A DNA stretch of 64,000 bases, taken from contig NZ_CP007441.1 of assembly GCF_000590475.1 (NCBI RefSeq), positions 4,160,660 to 4,224,659 on the forward strand, written 5' to 3'. Positions within the stretch are counted from its first letter, which is position 1. Each line of letters opens with the position of its first letter. Below the pieces are notes generated by a model. It searched no databases. It saw only the letters and a program-made list of their open reading frames with translations, and was not told where the DNA came from. The translations under genes and the position numbers were made by a program. Below, piece after piece: positions 7,729 through 20,100 of the stretch. The stretch comes from Stutzerimonas stutzeri. Lineage in GTDB: Bacteria > Pseudomonadota > Gammaproteobacteria > Pseudomonadales > Pseudomonadaceae.

Positions 7729-8543
7729 AGCTTGCGGAAGATCCTTTCCTGCTTGTCGAACGCCTCGTAGCGTCCAGCGTAGCCGGAGAATTCCACGGTT
7801 TCCTTGCTGCCCAGCCCAAGAAATCCGCGGTGACACAAGGAATCGTGAAACAGACCAAAGGCCCGATCCTGCAGTGGCTTATTGAAATAGATCAGGACAT
7901 TGCGGCAGGAAACCAGTTGAGTTTCGGCAAACACGCTGTCCGTCGCCAGGCTATGATCGGCAAAGGTTACCTTTTCTTTCAATGACTTATCCACGATCGC
8001 CGAATCATAGGCCGCGGTGTAGTAATTGCTGAGGCTGTACCTGCCGCCGGCACGCTGGTAGTTCTCGGTGTACTGACGCATGTCGCCGATATCGAAGATA
8101 CCCCGGCGCGCCTGCTCCAGCGAACGCGGATTGATATCGGTCGCGTAGAGAATCGTACGCTCGAGCAAGCCCTCTTCCTTGAGTAGGATCGCCATCGAAT
8201 AGACCTCTTCCCCCGTACTGCAACCGGCAATCCAGATCTTCAACGATGGATAGGTACGCAGCACCGGTACCACGTGCTCGCGCAGCGCCAGGAAGTAGCT
8301 CGGATCGCGAAACATCTCGCTCACCGGGATCGTTAGATACTGCAGCAGCTCCATGAACGCCTGTGGTTCATAGAGGATTCTGCGCTGCAGCTCCGAAATG
8401 CTATCGCAGCGCATCTGCTTCAACGCCAGCAGTATTCGGCGCTTGAGCGAGGCGCCGGAATAGTCGCGAAAATCGTAGCTGTAGCGCAGGTAAATCGCCT
8501 CGATCAGCAACTTGATTTCGATGATCTGGGAGCGTTCGGGCAT
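7725..8543 (-). CDS. CheR-type protein-glutamate O-methyltransferase
   Basis: A 272-residue SAM-dependent methyltransferase. The N-terminal helical CheR domain is followed by the SAM-binding motif AGCSTGEEVYS (residues 106-116) and LYATDINPRSLEQAR. It begins one base after the stop of the hybrid kinase gene and overlaps the CheB gene by ATGA, so writer and eraser of methylation are coupled with the kinase. Length is normal for the family. Confidence 0.9.
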   Translation of the reverse strand: MPERSQIIEIKLLIEAIYLRYSYDFRDYSGASLKRRILLALKQMRCDSISELQRRILYEPQAFMELLQYLTIPVSEMFRDPSYFLALREHVVPVLRTYPSLKIWIAGCSTGEEVYSMAILLKEEGLLERTILYATDINPRSLEQARRGIFDIGDMRQYTENYQRAGGRYSLSNYYTAAYDSAIVDKSLKEKVTFADHSLATDSVFAETQLVSCRNVLIYFNKPLQDRAFGLFHDSLCHRGFLGLGSKETVEFSGYAGRYEAFDKQERIFRKL

Positions 8544-8544
8544 G

Positions 8545-12054
<3,510 letters not shown>

Positions 12055-12215
12055 GTGGTTCCTTCCCGTGTGCTGCGCAGTGACAGTGCCCACGGCAGCG
12101 CGGGCAGCTGCGTCGCCCGAAGGCGCACGCTCCGATCCCGTCAAGTTCAAGGGAGATTTGCGCGAGATGGCCTCATGCAAAATCGACCGGGGACTTTACA
12201 CCGCCTCGCTTGCAA

Positions 12216-12253
12216 GCACAAAAAGCCCGGCTGAATGGCCGGGCTTTTTGTGC
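12216..12253 (-). terminator. Strong hairpin terminator after the YqaE gene
   Basis: GCACAAAAAGCCCGGC-TGAATG-GCCGGGCTTTTTGTGC is a perfect 16-bp stem with T-tracts on both strands. It lies between the stop of the YqaE/Pmp3 gene and the hybrid kinase gene, both leftward, so it insulates the kinase operon. Confidence 0.85.
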
Positions 12254-12267
12254 CGCAATACCGATCC

Positions 12268-12426
12268 TCAGCGCCGAGCGATGATCCAGACCGCGTGAAT
12301 GATGCCCGGAATGTAGCCCAGCAGCGTCAGCAGAATGTTCAACCAGAAGGCGCCAGCGAAGCCGACTTGCAGGAATACCCCCAGCGGAGGCAGAAGTATC
12401 GCGATGATGATTCGAATCAGGTCCAT
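12268..12426 (-). CDS. YqaE/Pmp3-family small membrane protein
   Basis: A 52-residue peptide, MDLIRIIIAILLPPLG... ending in WIIARR. It carries the family hallmark ILLPPLGVFLQVG and a second hydrophobic segment ending LGYIPGIIHAVW, giving two membrane helices. The family (stress-induced plasma-membrane proteolipid 3) is linked to membrane potential and salt or cold stress. AGGGG lies before the ATG and a strong terminator follows, so it appears to be a monocistronic unit. Confidence 0.92.
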   Translation of the reverse strand: MDLIRIIIAILLPPLGVFLQVGFAGAFWLNILLTLLGYIPGIIHAVWIIARR

Positions 12427-12633
12427 CTTGGGTCCCCTAAGGTCTGGTTCTGGCTGAAAGCCTACTGTGAATCGACCCGATCAGACCCTGGGGGTTCCTT
12501 TGGCGATGGCCCGCCACCGGGCTCTGAAGACGTGGAAACGAGCGGCAGCCATTGCCGCCAGGCGGCGCTTACCGCAACCGGTAGCGGGCGATCGCCCCGC
12601 GCGTGTTCATCACCAGACAGCCCGCCCGCGCCC

Positions 12634-12852
12634 CTAACGGCCGGCCGGCGGTGATCCGGAGCGCCCCTCGCGCTTGCGCCGAATGTTGATCCACGACAGC
12701 ACAGCCAGTGCCAGCATCAGACCAGCTATATTGAAGTTGCCCACCAGCAGATAGCCCAGACCCGCCAGCGAGCAGGCCACAAGGCCGACCCAGCGTACAT
12801 AGCCCATCATGGTGCGCACCGCCCCGCCGACGCGGTCGTCTTGCGGCGGCAT
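12634..12852 (-). CDS. Small two-span membrane protein
   Basis: A 72-residue protein with two hydrophobic segments (about 20-38 and 41-55) and a basic tail RRKREGRSG. Its ATG overlaps the stop of the metallo-beta-lactamase-fold gene (TGATG), so the two are translationally coupled. I do not recognise a family. A longer frame through the upstream gene is a shadow of it. Confidence 0.6.
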   Translation of the reverse strand: MPPQDDRVGGAVRTMMGYVRWVGLVACSLAGLGYLLVGNFNIAGLMLALAVLSWINIRRKREGRSGSPPAGR

Positions 12853-13685
12853 CAGTGCGACCCCGCACGCATGCGCTCGAATTCCTTGGCATCGTGGCTG
12901 CAGAACAGCGTCACCTCGCCCTTGTGCTCCATCGACAGGGTCCAGAGCCGATGCTGATTGGCCAGGCGCGCCGGGCGGTCGACTTCCATCATGCGCTGAT
13001 AGAGGCGTAGCCCCGGGGTGCAGTGGCGCTCGTTCTGGCCCACTTCGTCGCGATAGAAATAGGCATCGCCGGCGTGCAGCAACCAACCGTCGCCACTCTG
13101 CAGCGCGACGCCTGCGTGGCCGTGCGTGTGGCCAGTCAACGGGATTAGCAGGATCTCCGGCGGCAGTCCGCGCATTTCCCGGACCGCCTGAAAGCCGAAC
13201 CAGGTATCGCCACCCGGCTGGTAGAACTGCCAGTTGCGCACCTCGTCCCATTGCTTGTGGCGATAACGCTGGTGGCCGATAAAGCTATGGGTCGAACGCG
13301 CCGCGTCGATTTCCCGCTGCAACACATGAACCTGCGCCTCGGGAAAATCCTCCAGCCCACCGGCGTGATCGAAGTCCAGGTGCGTCAGGAGAATATGTCG
13401 GACGTCTCCCGGATCGAAACCCAGCTGGCGTATCTGCTCCAGCGCCGTGAGGTGGCGTTCGAATTTGACGTTATTGAGCGCGATGAAGAAAGAACTGAGG
13501 CGCTTGCGCGGCTCCAGTACATCGCAGCTGCCGAAACCGGTGTCGACCAGCACCAGGCCGTGCTGCTCGGTCTCGATCAACAGACAGTGGCACACCAGAC
13601 TGGCCGTCAGCCCTTGGCTGAAACCGTCGAACAACCGCCCACCCAGCGGGCACATGCAGCCACAGTTGAGATGATGAATACGCAT
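12852..13685 (-). CDS. Metallo-beta-lactamase-fold hydrolase, lactonase-like
   Basis: A 277-residue protein with the metal-binding motif THLDFDHAGG (HxDxDH form), the downstream His in GHTHGHAG and the bridging Asp in LHAGDAYF. This arrangement resembles N-acyl-homoserine lactonase-type members, which open lactones, but the family is broad and the substrate cannot be assigned. The ATG chosen has GAGGAG five bases upstream; a GTG two codons earlier abuts that site. A small membrane protein follows, overlapping by one base. Confidence 0.8.
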   Translation of the reverse strand: MRIHHLNCGCMCPLGGRLFDGFSQGLTASLVCHCLLIETEQHGLVLVDTGFGSCDVLEPRKRLSSFFIALNNVKFERHLTALEQIRQLGFDPGDVRHILLTHLDFDHAGGLEDFPEAQVHVLQREIDAARSTHSFIGHQRYRHKQWDEVRNWQFYQPGGDTWFGFQAVREMRGLPPEILLIPLTGHTHGHAGVALQSGDGWLLHAGDAYFYRDEVGQNERHCTPGLRLYQRMMEVDRPARLANQHRLWTLSMEHKGEVTLFCSHDAKEFERMRAGSH

Positions 13686-13898
13686 GGACACTCCTCATGG
13701 CCGAGCCGGCGGGACACTTCGTGCGCAACGACCTTCTTCTGAATTGTGAGGCCCGATAGCGCGATAGAGTTCAGGCCGTTTCCATTCGGCCGGCAAATGA
13801 TTCGCCCGCACGACAGGGGCCCCGCGCCAGCTGAACTATCCTCTCTGGTACTGCCGCGTCACCGTCTCGCCAATCGCCGCTCTGGGAGGACCTCGCCC

Positions 13899-15281
13899 AT
13901 GCGCCACCGCCGCTTTGATCAACTGGCAGGACTGCTGTCGTTGCTGCTGATCGCGTGGCTGGGGTGCGTCGGCATGGCCCTGGCTGCTGCGCCAGTGACC
14001 GTCCTGCGGGTCGATGGGGTGATCGGGCCGGCCAGTGCCGACTACCTCGTCAGAGGCATACACCGCGCCGCGCAAACCGACGCACAGCTGTTGGTGCTGC
14101 AGCTCGACACGCCCGGCGGCCTGGACAGCTCGATGCGCGCGATCATCAAGGAAATCCTCGCCAGCCCCGTGCCGATCGCCACCCATGTCACGCCCAGCGG
14201 CGCACGCGCGGCCAGTGCCGGGACCTACATGCTCTATGCCAGCCATGTCGCCGCGATGAGTCCGGGCACCAACCTCGGCGCCGCCACCCCCGTGCAAATT
14301 GGCGGTGCGCCCGGCGCGCCGCCCGATAAACAACCGGATAAGCAAGCGCCGGAAAGCGAGGGCGGCGGCGATGCCATGAGCCGCAAGCAAGTCAACGATG
14401 CGGCCGCCTACATTCGCGGCCTGGCGCAATTGCGCGGACGCAACGCCGAATGGGCCGAGCAGGCGGTGCGCGAGGCGGTCAGCCTGTCGGCCAACGAAGC
14501 GTTGGACCTCGACGTGGTCGACTATCTCGCAACCGATCTTGCAGACCTGCTTGCCCAACTCGATGGCAAGACCCTTCTGACCCGTACGGGAGAACGAACG
14601 CTGCACACGACCAACGCCACCCTCGATCACTACGATCCGGACTGGCGAGTGCGCCTGCTGGCGGTGATCACCAACCCCAGCGTGGCGCTGATCCTGATGA
14701 TGGTCGGTATCTACGGCCTGATATTCGAGTTCTCCAACCCGGGCACCGGCGGTGGCGGCGTGATCGGCGGTATCTGCCTGTTGCTGGCGTTGTACTCGCT
14801 GCAGCTGTTACCGGTGAACTACGCCGGCGTGGCGCTGATCCTGCTGGGGTTGGGCTTCATGATCGCCGAGGCCTTCCTACCCAGTTTCGGCGTGCTCGGC
14901 CTGGGCGGCGTGGTCGCCTTCGTCACCGGTGCGGTAATCCTGTTCGACACCGATGTACCGGGCTACGGCATTCCGCTGGCCTTGATCGGCACGCTGGCCG
15001 TAGTCAGCGCGCTGTTGGTGTTCGCCATCGTCAGCATGGCGCTCAAGGCACGCCGGCGACGCCTGGTCAGCGGCGACGCCGGGCTGGTCGGCAGCCTGGC
15101 GCCAGTGACGCGCATCGACGCGGCCGACCCCGCTTGCGGCTGGGTGCAGCTGCAGGGTGAACACTGGCGGGTGGTAAGCCCGGTGCCATTACATCCCGGT
15201 CAACAGGTGCGCGTCATCGCAAGGCGCGGGCTGCAACTGGACGTTACTGCGGCCGATGCGCCGCCCATCGAGAAGAGGTGA
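13899..15281 (+). CDS. NfeD-family membrane-bound serine protease
   Basis: A 460-residue protein. A signal or anchor segment at 7-32 is followed by a ClpP-like protease domain whose catalytic Ser lies in GARAASAGTYML, with the likely Lys in MSRKQVNDAAAYI. Then come about four to five membrane spans (GVALILLGLGFMIAEAFL and others) and a C-terminal NfeD OB-fold domain. Archaeal relatives cleave the C-terminus of stomatin. The start has GGGAGGA upstream; the longer frame adds 51 residues lacking a ribosome site. The slipin partner follows 3 bp later, the classical pairing. Confidence 0.9.
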   Translation: MRHRRFDQLAGLLSLLLIAWLGCVGMALAAAPVTVLRVDGVIGPASADYLVRGIHRAAQTDAQLLVLQLDTPGGLDSSMRAIIKEILASPVPIATHVTPSGARAASAGTYMLYASHVAAMSPGTNLGAATPVQIGGAPGAPPDKQPDKQAPESEGGGDAMSRKQVNDAAAYIRGLAQLRGRNAEWAEQAVREAVSLSANEALDLDVVDYLATDLADLLAQLDGKTLLTRTGERTLHTTNATLDHYDPDWRVRLLAVITNPSVALILMMVGIYGLIFEFSNPGTGGGGVIGGICLLLALYSLQLLPVNYAGVALILLGLGFMIAEAFLPSFGVLGLGGVVAFVTGAVILFDTDVPGYGIPLALIGTLAVVSALLVFAIVSMALKARRRRLVSGDAGLVGSLAPVTRIDAADPACGWVQLQGEHWRVVSPVPLHPGQQVRVIARRGLQLDVTAADAPPIEKR

Positions 15282-15284
15282 ATC

Positions 15285-16046
15285 ATGGGGTTTGAATTGA
15301 GCTTTATCGCGGTATTGGTACTCGTGATCGCCTTGCTGGCATCGACCTTTCGCATCCTTCGTGAATACGAACGTGGCGTAGTGTTCCAGCTGGGTCGCTT
15401 CTGGAGGGTCAAGGGACCAGGACTGATTCTGGTCATTCCAGGCATTCAACAGATGGTCCGGGTGGACCTGCGCACCCTGGTGCTGGACGTGCCGACCCAG
15501 GACGTGATCTCCCGGGATAACGTGTCGGTGAAGGTCAATGCCGTGGTCTATTACCGCGTGCTGGACGCCGAGAAAGCCATCATCCAGGTCGAGGACTACC
15601 ATTCGGCCACCAGCCAGCTGGCCCAGACCACCTTGCGCGCGGTACTGGGCAAGCACGATCTGGACGACATGCTGGCCGAGCGCGAGCAGCTCAACAACGA
15701 CATTCAACAAGTCCTCGACGCCCAGACCGACGCCTGGGGCATCAAAGTGGCGAACGTCGAGATCAAGCATGTGGACCTCGACGAGTCGATGATCCGTGCC
15801 ATCGCGCGCCAGGCCGAAGCGGAACGCGAGCGGCGCGCCAAGGTCATTCATGCAGAGGGTGAATTGCAGGCGTCGGAGAAACTGATGCAGGCCGCCGAGA
15901 TGCTCGGTCGCCAATCCGGCGCCATGCAGCTGCGTTACATGCAGACGCTGAGCAACATTGCCGGTGACAAAAACTCGACCATCGTCTTCCCGTTGCCCAT
16001 GGAACTGCTGCAAGGCCTGGGCAACCTCACCAAGAAATCCGAGTAG
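15285..16046 (+). CDS. Slipin (stomatin/prohibitin-family SPFH protein)
   Basis: A 253-residue protein with an N-terminal membrane hairpin (about 5-25), an SPFH/Band-7 domain beginning FRILREYERGVVFQLGRFW, and a C-terminal helical oligomerisation region rich in Ala/Glu/Arg (ARQAEAERERRAKVI). It is expected to form membrane-microdomain scaffolds and to be the partner or substrate of the NfeD protease encoded just upstream. AAGAGG precedes the ATG. Confidence 0.92.
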   Translation: MGFELSFIAVLVLVIALLASTFRILREYERGVVFQLGRFWRVKGPGLILVIPGIQQMVRVDLRTLVLDVPTQDVISRDNVSVKVNAVVYYRVLDAEKAIIQVEDYHSATSQLAQTTLRAVLGKHDLDDMLAEREQLNNDIQQVLDAQTDAWGIKVANVEIKHVDLDESMIRAIARQAEAERERRAKVIHAEGELQASEKLMQAAEMLGRQSGAMQLRYMQTLSNIAGDKNSTIVFPLPMELLQGLGNLTKKSE

Positions 16047-16053
16047 AACGCCC

Positions 16054-16557
16054 ATGCGCATGCGCCCAGTAGTACCCGTTGCACCTCTGCTATCGGTCGT
16101 CCTGCTCATATTGAGCCTGGCCGGCTGCGCCGTTTTCAGTCAGCGCGACCCGCTCAATGTCCAGGTTGCCGGTATCCAGCCCTTGCCCGGCGAAGGCCTG
16201 GAGCTGCGCATGGACGTCAAGCTGCGTATTCAGAATCCCAACGACATGGCGCTCGACTACAACGGCGTAGCGCTCGACCTGGAAGTCAATGGCCGGCGTC
16301 TGGCCAGCGGCGTCAGTAACGCGAGCGGCAGCGTGCCGCGCTTCGGCGAAACGGTGCTGAGCGTACCGGTGACAATTTCCGCTTTCTCGGCAGCGCGCCA
16401 GGCGTTGGGGCTGGCCGAGAACATCGGCATGGACGAAGTGCCCTACGTGCTGCGGGGTAAGCTGGCCGGCGGCCTGTTCGGCACCCAGCGCTTCGTCGAG
16501 AAAGGCAGCCTGGACCTCAACGGCATCCTGACCGGCCCCTACCGCCGCAATCCATAA
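16054..16557 (+). CDS. LEA type-2 (WHy-domain) lipoprotein
   Basis: A 167-residue protein with a lipoprotein signal (LSLAGC, lipobox Cys near residue 26) followed by a LEA14/WHy-type beta-sandwich (LRIQNPNDMALDYNGVALDLEVNG). It should be anchored to the outer or inner membrane facing the periplasm. It starts 7 bp after the slipin gene and so extends the NfeD-slipin operon. The ribosome site is weak. A longer frame runs back into the slipin gene and is not coding. Confidence 0.82.
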   Translation: MRMRPVVPVAPLLSVVLLILSLAGCAVFSQRDPLNVQVAGIQPLPGEGLELRMDVKLRIQNPNDMALDYNGVALDLEVNGRRLASGVSNASGSVPRFGETVLSVPVTISAFSAARQALGLAENIGMDEVPYVLRGKLAGGLFGTQRFVEKGSLDLNGILTGPYRRNP

Positions 16558-16624
16558 GGGCATCCATCGACCGGCCATGCAGTAGCCAGCATGTCGGAAG
16601 TATCTGGCCGGGCGCCGCCCAGAA

Positions 16625-18235
16625 TTAATCCACTGCCCAATCCGCCCGGCATCGACCGGCCCGGCAGCGGTGGGCCTCGTGGTTCGGGTCGTCCTGCATC
16701 AGCTTGCGGGTCACGCCATTGGTCCAGCCGAAACCGTCCTGCAAAGGGTATTCACCACCACAGGCATGCTCGGCGCTGGGCCGCAACACATACTTCTCCA
16801 CCAGCTTGCTGTCGCGCTCGAACAGCAGCGAGACGACACTCAGCCACCGCTCCTCGATCTGCAGCGCCAGCGCCTTGTGACCGTAGTGCTGCAACCCGCG
16901 AATGCCCATCCATTGCAGCGGCGCCCAGCCGTTGGGACGGTCCCACTGCTCACCGCTGCCGGCAATGTCGGTGGTCGACAGCCCGCCAGGCGCCAGGAGC
17001 CGTTCACGGACGATGTCGGCCACCCGCCCCGCCTGCTCGTCACTGGCCAGCCGCAGGAACAGCGGCGTCAGAGTAGCGGCGGTAAGGTTGGTGCGCGGCT
17101 GTTGCAGCGTCCAGTCGTAGTCGAAATAGGCGCCGTCCCGATCGTTCCACAGATACAGGTTGATCGCCGTCAGGCGCGCATTGGCGCGCTGGCGGAACGC
17201 TTCGGCACACTCATGCCGGCCTTTCTGATCACTGAGACGGGCAATCTGACATTCGACCTTGTGCAGAAAGCTGTTCAGGTCCACCGGAATGATGTTGGTG
17301 GTGCGAATGCTCGACAGGCGCTGTGGGTCGCCCAGCCAGCGCGAGCTGAAATCCCAGCCCGACTCGGCACCGGCGCGCAGGTCGCGATAGACCTCGTGCG
17401 CCGGCCGGCTCGATGAGCGCGCGGTTTCCACGTCTTCGAGATAGGACTCCTCGCGGGGGGTGTCGCGTTCGTCCCAGTATCGGTTGAGCACGCTGCCGTC
17501 GGGCAGGCAAACACAGCGCCGATGGGCCTCACCGGGGCGCAAGTGTTCGCTGCCCTCGGTCCAGAAGGCGTATTCCTTACGCAGTTGCGGCAGGTAATCG
17601 CTGGCGCGATGCACACCGGTGTCCTCGAAAAGATCAATCATCAGCGCGAAAACCGGCGGCTGCGAGCGGCTCAGGTAATAGGACCGATTGCCGTTGGGCA
17701 CATGGCCGTAGGTGTCGATCAGGTAGGCGAAGTTGTCGGCCATCGACCGCAGCAGTTCGCAATGCCCGCTCTCGTCCAGGCCAAGCATGGTGAAGTAGGA
17801 ATCCCAGTAGTACATCTCGGTGAAACGACCGCCCGGCACGACGTAATCGTGCGGCAAGGGCAACAGTGACGAAAATTCCGGGTGCTGCCGCGGCCGACGG
17901 GTCAGCACCGGCCAGAGCCGGTCGATGTGCTCGGCCAGGCTGTCGTCGGGGTTGGCCACGAACTCCGTTGGCGCTATTTCGTAGACCTCGAAATGTTCCA
18001 GCACGAAGGCTTTCAGGTCGAAACCGGGCTCGTCGCTACGAGCCCGATAGCGGTCTAGAATCCGCTCCGGATGCTGGCGTGGCGCGCAGTCGACAAAGGT
18101 CTTGCTGTCAGGAAATACACGCTGCGTTTGCACCGCCACGAACAATTCCTGATAACGGTCCGCGGGTGTCAGGGTATCGGCATCAGAAACCGCATGAGTG
18201 TCGTAATCGAAAGGGCTCAGATCGGTGTCGGTCAT
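16625..18235 (-). CDS. treF: Cytosolic trehalase (GH37)
   Basis: A 536-residue glycoside hydrolase family 37 enzyme that splits trehalose into two glucoses. Both family signatures are present: PGGRFTEMYYWDSY (134-147) and QWDRPNGWAPLQ towards the C-terminus. There is no signal peptide, which fits the TreF (cytosolic) rather than the TreA (periplasmic) form and implies use of internal or imported trehalose. The ATG chosen lies in an ATGA overlap with the upstream SDR gene, so the two are made together. Confidence 0.92.
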   Translation of the reverse strand: MTDTDLSPFDYDTHAVSDADTLTPADRYQELFVAVQTQRVFPDSKTFVDCAPRQHPERILDRYRARSDEPGFDLKAFVLEHFEVYEIAPTEFVANPDDSLAEHIDRLWPVLTRRPRQHPEFSSLLPLPHDYVVPGGRFTEMYYWDSYFTMLGLDESGHCELLRSMADNFAYLIDTYGHVPNGNRSYYLSRSQPPVFALMIDLFEDTGVHRASDYLPQLRKEYAFWTEGSEHLRPGEAHRRCVCLPDGSVLNRYWDERDTPREESYLEDVETARSSSRPAHEVYRDLRAGAESGWDFSSRWLGDPQRLSSIRTTNIIPVDLNSFLHKVECQIARLSDQKGRHECAEAFRQRANARLTAINLYLWNDRDGAYFDYDWTLQQPRTNLTAATLTPLFLRLASDEQAGRVADIVRERLLAPGGLSTTDIAGSGEQWDRPNGWAPLQWMGIRGLQHYGHKALALQIEERWLSVVSLLFERDSKLVEKYVLRPSAEHACGGEYPLQDGFGWTNGVTRKLMQDDPNHEAHRCRAGRCRADWAVD

Positions 18236-18999
18236 TGCTCGGTGTAACTCCACAGCAGTCCGCCATCAACCACCAGTGTAGTACCGGTGATGTAATCGGC
18301 CTCGTCCGAGGCAAGAAAGGCCACGGCACCGGCCACGTCGCGTGGCTGGCCGAGGCGGCCGGCGGGAATGTTGTTCAGCAGGCCGGCCAGCTTCTCCGGC
18401 TGGTTCATCAGGGCTCGGTTGATCGGCGTCTCGATCGCACCCGGCGCGACGTTATTGACGGTGATCCCCAGCGGCGCCAGCTCGATCGCCAGGTTGCGCA
18501 TGAGCATCTTCAGCCCGCCCTTGCTGAGGCAGTAGCCGGTGAAGTTTGGAAACGGCAGCTCCTCGTGCACCGAGCTGTTGTTGATGATCCGCCCGCCCCG
18601 GCCGGTGTCGCGTAGATGCCGCGCGAACGCCTGAGCGAGAAAAAACGGCCCGCGCAGATTGACGTTGAGCACCAGGTCGTAATCGCCTTCGCCCGCATCG
18701 AGAAAGGGGCTGTGCCGCTGCACCCCAGCGTTGTTGACCAGAATATCGAGACGGCCCATCTGCTCGATCGCCTGCGCCACCAGCCGCTGGCACTCGGCGA
18801 CCACCCCGACATCGGTCGCAATGAAACAGGCATGGCGACCCAGCGCGCGAACCTGCTCGAGAGTTTCCCGGGATTCGTCGTCATCGTGCCGGCCATTGAT
18901 GACCAGATCGGCCCCCTCCTCGGCCAGGCGCACGGCGATGCCACGGCCGATGCCCTGGGAGCTTCCGGTGACCAGCGCGACCTTGTTCTGCAGTTTCAT
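18232..18999 (-). CDS. Short-chain dehydrogenase, glucose 1-dehydrogenase-like
   Basis: A 255-residue classical SDR. Nucleotide motif TGSSQGIG near the N-terminus, NNAG motif, catalytic Ser in NNSSVHE and YCLSKGG as the YxxxK pair; the C-terminus ends ITGTTLVVDGGLLW. The nearest functional label is glucose 1-dehydrogenase, which fits coupling with trehalase: glucose released by TreF could be oxidised to gluconolactone. SDR substrates are hard to assign from sequence, so the substrate is inference from context. Confidence 0.8.
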   Translation of the reverse strand: MKLQNKVALVTGSSQGIGRGIAVRLAEEGADLVINGRHDDDESRETLEQVRALGRHACFIATDVGVVAECQRLVAQAIEQMGRLDILVNNAGVQRHSPFLDAGEGDYDLVLNVNLRGPFFLAQAFARHLRDTGRGGRIINNSSVHEELPFPNFTGYCLSKGGLKMLMRNLAIELAPLGITVNNVAPGAIETPINRALMNQPEKLAGLLNNIPAGRLGQPRDVAGAVAFLASDEADYITGTTLVVDGGLLWSYTEQ

Positions 19000-19194
19000 C
19001 GAATACCTCGTGTGGCTGTCGGGTCGCCGCAGCGACCCACTTGGTCGTCATCTTGAGACGGGCTGTCGCCGGCCGCGTTCAACCGGCCTGCAGGCGACGC
19101 GCTCACGACAGTGCAGAACAGCCACAACGGCAGACAAATCCCTTCGCACAGGCGCAAAATAGCCGGCTCTCCGCTGCTGCGTTCCGGGACATCC

Positions 19195-20088
19195 ATGGCC
19201 ACTGCCGATCTGCGTAAAGGGTATCTGCTGGGTCTGACGACCTTCTCCATCTGGGGCCTGTTCCCGCTCTACTTCAAGTCCATCGAACAGTATGCGGCGC
19301 TGGAAATCGTCACTCAGCGTGCCATCTGGTCGGCCTTGTTCGGCACGCTGGTACTCATGTTGTGGCGCCATCCGGGCTGGTGGCAGGACCTGCTTGCACA
19401 TCCCCGGCGGATTGGCGTGCTGATGATTTCCAGCGTGCTGATCGCATCCAACTGGCTGATCTACGTCTGGGCGGTGAACCACAACCACATGCTCGAAGCG
19501 AGCCTGGGCTACTACATCAACCCGCTGGTCAATGTGCTGCTCGGGTTGATCGTGCTGCGCGAACGGTTGCGTCCGCTGCAATGGCTGGCCGTGGCGATGG
19601 CGGCGGTTGGGGTGGCGCTGCAGCTGATCACGCTCGGCGATTTTCCCTGGATATCCATCGCCCTGGCGCTGAGCTTCGGTAGCTATGGCTTGCTGCGCAA
19701 GCAAGCGCCGGTGGCGGCGCTGCCGGGCCTGGTGGTGGAAACCTGGCTGCTGTTGCCGATCGCCCTGGGCTGGCTGTTGTTTTTCGGCAGCGGACCAAGC
19801 ACCGAGTGGTCGTTCTGGACCGAGCCGGGAGCGCTCTGGCTGGTTGCGGCCGGGCCGGTGACGCTGTTGCCGCTGCTGTGCTTCAACGCCGCCGCGCGCC
19901 ACCTGCCCTATTCGACGCTGGGGTTCCTGCAGTACATCACGCCGACCCTGCTGTTGGTGCTGGCGGTGTGGGTGTTCAACGAGCCCTTCCCCGCTGACCG
20001 CCAGCTCGCCTTCATCTGGATTTGGGCAGGCCTGGCGGTGTACAGCTATGACGCCTGGCGGCTGATGCGCAAGGGGCCCGTGGCCTGA
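19195..20088 (+). CDS. rarD: RarD, EamA-family permease
   Basis: A 297-residue protein with about ten membrane spans in two EamA repeats. The opening KGYLLGLTTFSIWGLFPLYFK and the stretch SNWLIYVWAVNHNHMLEASLGYY (quoted in part) are typical of the RarD/YojE group, named chloramphenicol-sensitive protein. The transported substrate is unknown. The ATG chosen opens the first repeat; a longer frame upstream adds 28 polar residues with no support. Monocistronic. Confidence 0.88.
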   Translation: MATADLRKGYLLGLTTFSIWGLFPLYFKSIEQYAALEIVTQRAIWSALFGTLVLMLWRHPGWWQDLLAHPRRIGVLMISSVLIASNWLIYVWAVNHNHMLEASLGYYINPLVNVLLGLIVLRERLRPLQWLAVAMAAVGVALQLITLGDFPWISIALALSFGSYGLLRKQAPVAALPGLVVETWLLLPIALGWLLFFGSGPSTEWSFWTEPGALWLVAAGPVTLLPLLCFNAAARHLPYSTLGFLQYITPTLLLVLAVWVFNEPFPADRQLAFIWIWAGLAVYSYDAWRLMRKGPVA

Positions 20089-20100
20089 GGGCGGGAATGC

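Noticed and set aside
12569..12892. 107-codon leftward frame overlapping the small membrane protein
   Set aside because: Different frame from the coupled two-span protein, Arg/Gly-rich and without a ribosome site.
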